This document shows positions 61,323 through 64,000 of a stretch of 64,000 nucleotides of DNA, one piece after another. The stretch is from Pedobacter helvus (GTDB lineage Bacteria; Bacteroidota; Bacteroidia; Sphingobacteriales; Sphingobacteriaceae), in assembly GCF_005925325.1 (NCBI RefSeq), contig NZ_SRMP01000003.1, positions 377,210-441,209 of the forward strand, given 5' to 3'. Positions within the stretch are counted from its first letter, which is position 1, and every line of letters begins with the position of its first letter. Under the pieces are notes generated by a model. It saw nothing but the letters and a program-made list of their open reading frames with translations. It ran no database searches and had not been told where the DNA came from. Position numbers and translations under genes: made by a program.

Positions 61323-63791
61323 TTACTGAGTAGCGCTATGTTTAAGTGGTAAAACGATAAAAAAAGAAGCTCCTTCGCCTTCTTTACTTTTGGCAAAAAT
61401 GAAGCCCGAATGATTTTCGACGATCTTTTTACAAATTGCCAACCCAATTCCGGTACCTTTATATGCTGTTCTGGAGTGCAGACGTTGAAACAAATCAAAT
61501 ATTTTCCCTGCGTAACCTTCATCGAAGCCAATTCCATTATCCGTAATTTTTATAACGCAATAATTCAAATTACGGGAAATGTCGGAAACTGGAATTACAT
61601 TGCCGCTAAGAATTTGTGAAGAGATATCTATTACAGGCTGCGTGTTTGGCTTTACAAACTTTAATGAATTACTAATCACATTTTGAAAAACTTGCGCTAA
61701 CTGAGATGGAATTCCGTCTACTTTATCATTTACGCTTAGATTGATTCTCGCATTTGTACTTTCTATCGCATAATCTAAACCATGCAAAACATTGTTGATT
61801 AGCTGGTGTAAATCTATTTGCTGAAATTCTTTTACCTCTCGAGTAACTTTTGAAAAAGCCAATAAATCGTCGATTAAGATCTGCATACGTTCAGCAGCAT
61901 TTTGCATTCGTTCGATATAATCTTGGCCTTCTTCGTTAATTTGATCTGAAAACTTGGTTTTTAACCTATCTCCAAACGCCCTGATTTTTCTTAAAGGTTC
62001 TTGTAAATCGTGCGAAGCTACATAGGCGAACTGTTCTAAATCTTTGTTGGAGATATTCAGTTCGTTAATTTTCTCTTCAAGCTTTCGTTGGGCTTCTTTC
62101 AGTTGGGTTACATCTTGAGTATTACCTAAATAAGAATAACCAATACCAATTTCATCTTCTTTAAACTTGGCCGTGGTAGAAACAAACCTTACTTCTCCAC
62201 TTGGCCTGACGATACGATAACTCGCTTTAAATGATGCCTTGTTTCGTCTAGCTCCTGCAAATACTCTGCGTAGTTTACCTCTATCTTCTATATGTACAAG
62301 GTTGATATATGAACCAACACTTACGATAGTGGAATGCGGCAAGTATCCATGAATGTTAAACATCTCATCAGACCAAAAAACATACTCTTCGTTACTATGC
62401 CATTCCCAGCTGCCGTTATTAGAAACCGCTTCACCTTCACGCAATAAAGTTTCATTTCTTCTCAGCTTTAAAGTTGCTTCTTTAAGCTCTGTGATGTCTT
62501 GTACCGTACCCACCAGTTTACTTTCTTTACTTGTAAAATAACCTTGGTTTAGCACATAGCGTTTGGTTCCGTTAGGTTGAGCTATTTGATATTCAGCTGC
62601 AAAATTAGTCTTGTTTTGCACTGCATTGGTGAGTTCTTTGGAGAGTTTTTTTCTATACTCCGATACGATAACTTGCTCTGCTATTGCATGTGTAGGATGA
62701 AAAGTGTTGCCTTCGAAACCATATATTTTATACAACTCGTCAGACCATTTATAAGAATTAGTTTTAATGTTCAGTTCCCAACTGCCTAGTTTTGATATTT
62801 TTTCGGCATTCGCTAATAATCGTTCTCTTTCTATCAGGTTTGCCGTGAGCATTTGCTTTTCTCTCACCTCAATATCTAGTTTAGCGATGATACGTTGTTC
62901 ATTCCTAACCGTCTCCACATAGTTTAAAATTATTCCCGTTAGCGGTACCAAGTAACTAACAAAACGAAGATAATGCGCTGCATTATAACATGGATCGAAT
63001 ATGGAAGTGCTTAGCCCCATAAAAAGCTCTGCCAGAAATAAAGGTGCAATGCTTAAAATTAAAAATTTGGAGAAAATATTATGAAAGCGCTGCATGAATT
63101 TCGGCAGGTAAAACACTGCCCAAATCACCAAAAACGCTAAAGGAAGAAGTGAAAATAAGTCTATGCTGATCAGCTGATTTAGCATTTCCTTCCACTGTAA
63201 GATATAATCAGTATTTGCGATACCAAATACACAGATAATACCGGCTAAAACACAGAAAACCGTAGTCCTATAGATAATCTTTGTTTTCTGTTCTGGAGTT
63301 CTTAAGTTTTTAGCCTTGACTTTCAAATAAACAATCGTTCCAATTAGAAGCGTTACAGAATAAAAAATCCTATTTATCCACCAAATGAAATACAGGCTGT
63401 TTGATAAATCGTTTATCTCTTTATTTTCATTCAGAATTAATAAATAATAGCCATCTAGAATGGCCGAAATAAATAGCGCAATTCCAAATAAAGTTATGGT
63501 TACCTCTTTGCGAATATTGTAATCTATTATAGCCAGGGCACCTGTAAAAAGTGCGGCAGCAATCCCGAAAGTAGTCCAAACGCTAGTGTAAAAATTTTCT
63601 TCTACACTAAAAACGAGAAATTTACTAGTTGAATTTTCAAAAAAAACGGGTAATATGATGGACAGCAATGGTGCAATGCAAAGCAACATTACCGCCCATA
63701 ATATTTGTTTAGAAATATTGTAGCGGTTTTTAAACCGAAGCGAACCCAAATTTTTGACTAGGTTAAGCACTTTATTTACCGTCAAGATCAA
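61323..63791 (-). CDS. Multi-PAS transmembrane sensor histidine kinase
   Basis: 822 residues. Eight hydrophobic helices (about 30-50, 66-86, 96-118, 125-148, 158-178, 200-222, 228-250, 270-292), two PAS domains (about 325-435 and 445-560), a HisKA of the phytochrome-like type (YVASHDLQEPLRKIRAF, phosphoacceptor His at SHD) and an ATPase with FQNVISNSLKFVKPN, ITDNGIGFDEGYAGKI and GTGIGLAICKKIVENHSG. No ATG near the 5' end; the frame opens with TTG at 63791, overlapping the regulator; a GTG at 63770, 1 nt behind its stop, is equally plausible. Partner of the CheY-like regulator. Confidence 0.9.
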   Translation of the reverse strand: MILTVNKVLNLVKNLGSLRFKNRYNISKQILWAVMLLCIAPLLSIILPVFFENSTSKFLVFSVEENFYTSVWTTFGIAAALFTGALAIIDYNIRKEVTITLFGIALFISAILDGYYLLILNENKEINDLSNSLYFIWWINRIFYSVTLLIGTIVYLKVKAKNLRTPEQKTKIIYRTTVFCVLAGIICVFGIANTDYILQWKEMLNQLISIDLFSLLPLAFLVIWAVFYLPKFMQRFHNIFSKFLILSIAPLFLAELFMGLSTSIFDPCYNAAHYLRFVSYLVPLTGIILNYVETVRNEQRIIAKLDIEVREKQMLTANLIERERLLANAEKISKLGSWELNIKTNSYKWSDELYKIYGFEGNTFHPTHAIAEQVIVSEYRKKLSKELTNAVQNKTNFAAEYQIAQPNGTKRYVLNQGYFTSKESKLVGTVQDITELKEATLKLRRNETLLREGEAVSNNGSWEWHSNEEYVFWSDEMFNIHGYLPHSTIVSVGSYINLVHIEDRGKLRRVFAGARRNKASFKASYRIVRPSGEVRFVSTTAKFKEDEIGIGYSYLGNTQDVTQLKEAQRKLEEKINELNISNKDLEQFAYVASHDLQEPLRKIRAFGDRLKTKFSDQINEEGQDYIERMQNAAERMQILIDDLLAFSKVTREVKEFQQIDLHQLINNVLHGLDYAIESTNARINLSVNDKVDGIPSQLAQVFQNVISNSLKFVKPNTQPVIDISSQILSGNVIPVSDISRNLNYCVIKITDNGIGFDEGYAGKIFDLFQRLHSRTAYKGTGIGLAICKKIVENHSGFIFAKSKEGEGASFFIVLPLKHSATQ

Positions 63792-64000
63792 TAGCCTTCA
63801 TCTTATTGTAAAGTGTTTTTCTATCGATATTTAAGATCTTTGCTGCCTTAGTTTTATTGAAGTTTACTTCTCTCAATACATTTAAGATAGTTTCGTATTC
63901 TGCCTCTAAAGCTGCGTTTTTCAAATCCCTAGGCTTGTTTTTTTCAGTAGTCTCTATATTTTCTGCCAAATCTACACTAGGAGATTTAGCATAGGTAGAA
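63772..64000 (-). CDS. Fis-type helix-turn-helix end of an NtrC-like regulator (partial)
   Basis: Frame is open through the right edge; 75 or so residues are visible. Sequence AALEAEYETILNVLREVNFNKTKAAKILNIDRKTLYNKMKAIDL is a Fis/HTH_8 domain: recognition helix AAKILNIDRKTLYNKM. This is the usual C-terminus of sigma-54-dependent response regulators, so the receiver and AAA+ domains lie outside. Its stop overlaps the beginning of the PAS kinase frame, placing it as the first gene of the signalling operon. Confidence 0.88.
   Translation of the reverse strand, partial: STYAKSPSVDLAENIETTEKNKPRDLKNAALEAEYETILNVLREVNFNKTKAAKILNIDRKTLYNKMKAIDLDGK

Overview
The window is a 64 kb stretch of low-to-moderate GC DNA from a member of the Bacteroidota, most likely a Sphingobacteriaceae (Pedobacter-like) chromosome. 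Reasons: the Bacteroidota-type promoter signature TTTG - about 19 to 20 nt - TAnnTTTG in front of metK, exbB and the pyruvate dehydrogenase beta gene; few Shine-Dalgarno sites; a short NuoG without the molybdopterin-like domain; ExbB-ExbD-ExbD-TonB clusters; lipobox lipoproteins; Bacteroidota-style AddAB; and dispersed palindromic intergenic repeats. This placement is inferred from gene content, not from a marker-gene search.

Layout. 1-10.3 kb: respiratory complex I operon on the minus strand, read nuoA-B-C-D-E-F-(four-helix-bundle insert)-G-H-I-J-K-L, with nuoL running off the left edge. 10.4-16.3 kb: a minus-strand Ton-motor operon (exbB, two exbD, tonB, a small membrane protein, a PstS-like lipoprotein, a large TPR protein). 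16.5-24.3 kb: mixed housekeeping genes: pckA, a SUI1-family factor, a lipid kinase, metK behind a promoter and a SAM-II riboswitch candidate, an orphan exbD, a lipoprotein Cu/Zn superoxide dismutase and a GH109-like oxidoreductase-fold protein. 25.0-31.8 kb: a tightly overlapping plus-strand operon (stand-alone receiver, membrane-anchored HEAT protein, processive GT2 synthase, TPR + YaiO outer-membrane barrel, DUF4838 secreted hydrolase-like protein), which looks like a synthase-dependent exopolysaccharide production and export system organised like PgaABCD but built from different parts. 31.9-43.3 kb: MBL-fold hydrolase, AraC regulator, tRNA-Asp, prfA, lpxH, ferredoxin reductase plus ferredoxin, OmpW, pdhB and small enzymes. 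43.3-51.1 kb: an AddB/AddA recombination-nuclease pair interleaved with a YhcG-type nuclease and followed upstream by a DUF559 nuclease. 51.2-58.1 kb: queD, tcdA, a TatD-like hydrolase, a secreted thioredoxin, NdpA, secreted structural-looking proteins and an RsmI-like methyltransferase. 58.1-59.3 kb: a YtxH/YqjE-type envelope-stress trio. 59.5-64 kb: a four-gene signalling operon (NtrC-type regulator tail, 8-TM PAS kinase, CheY-like regulator, receiver-PAS-kinase lacking its phosphoacceptor His).

Most noteworthy: the candidate exopolysaccharide system at 25.0-31.8 kb; a 121-residue four-helix-bundle gene bracketed by 30-bp inverted repeats inside the nuo operon, whose right repeat supplies the last codons of nuoF; a third copy of that repeat 47 kb away; a SAM-II riboswitch with an extra hairpin; a histidine kinase with His replaced by Glu; and several families of dispersed palindromes that sit exactly at gene ends and even encode protein termini.
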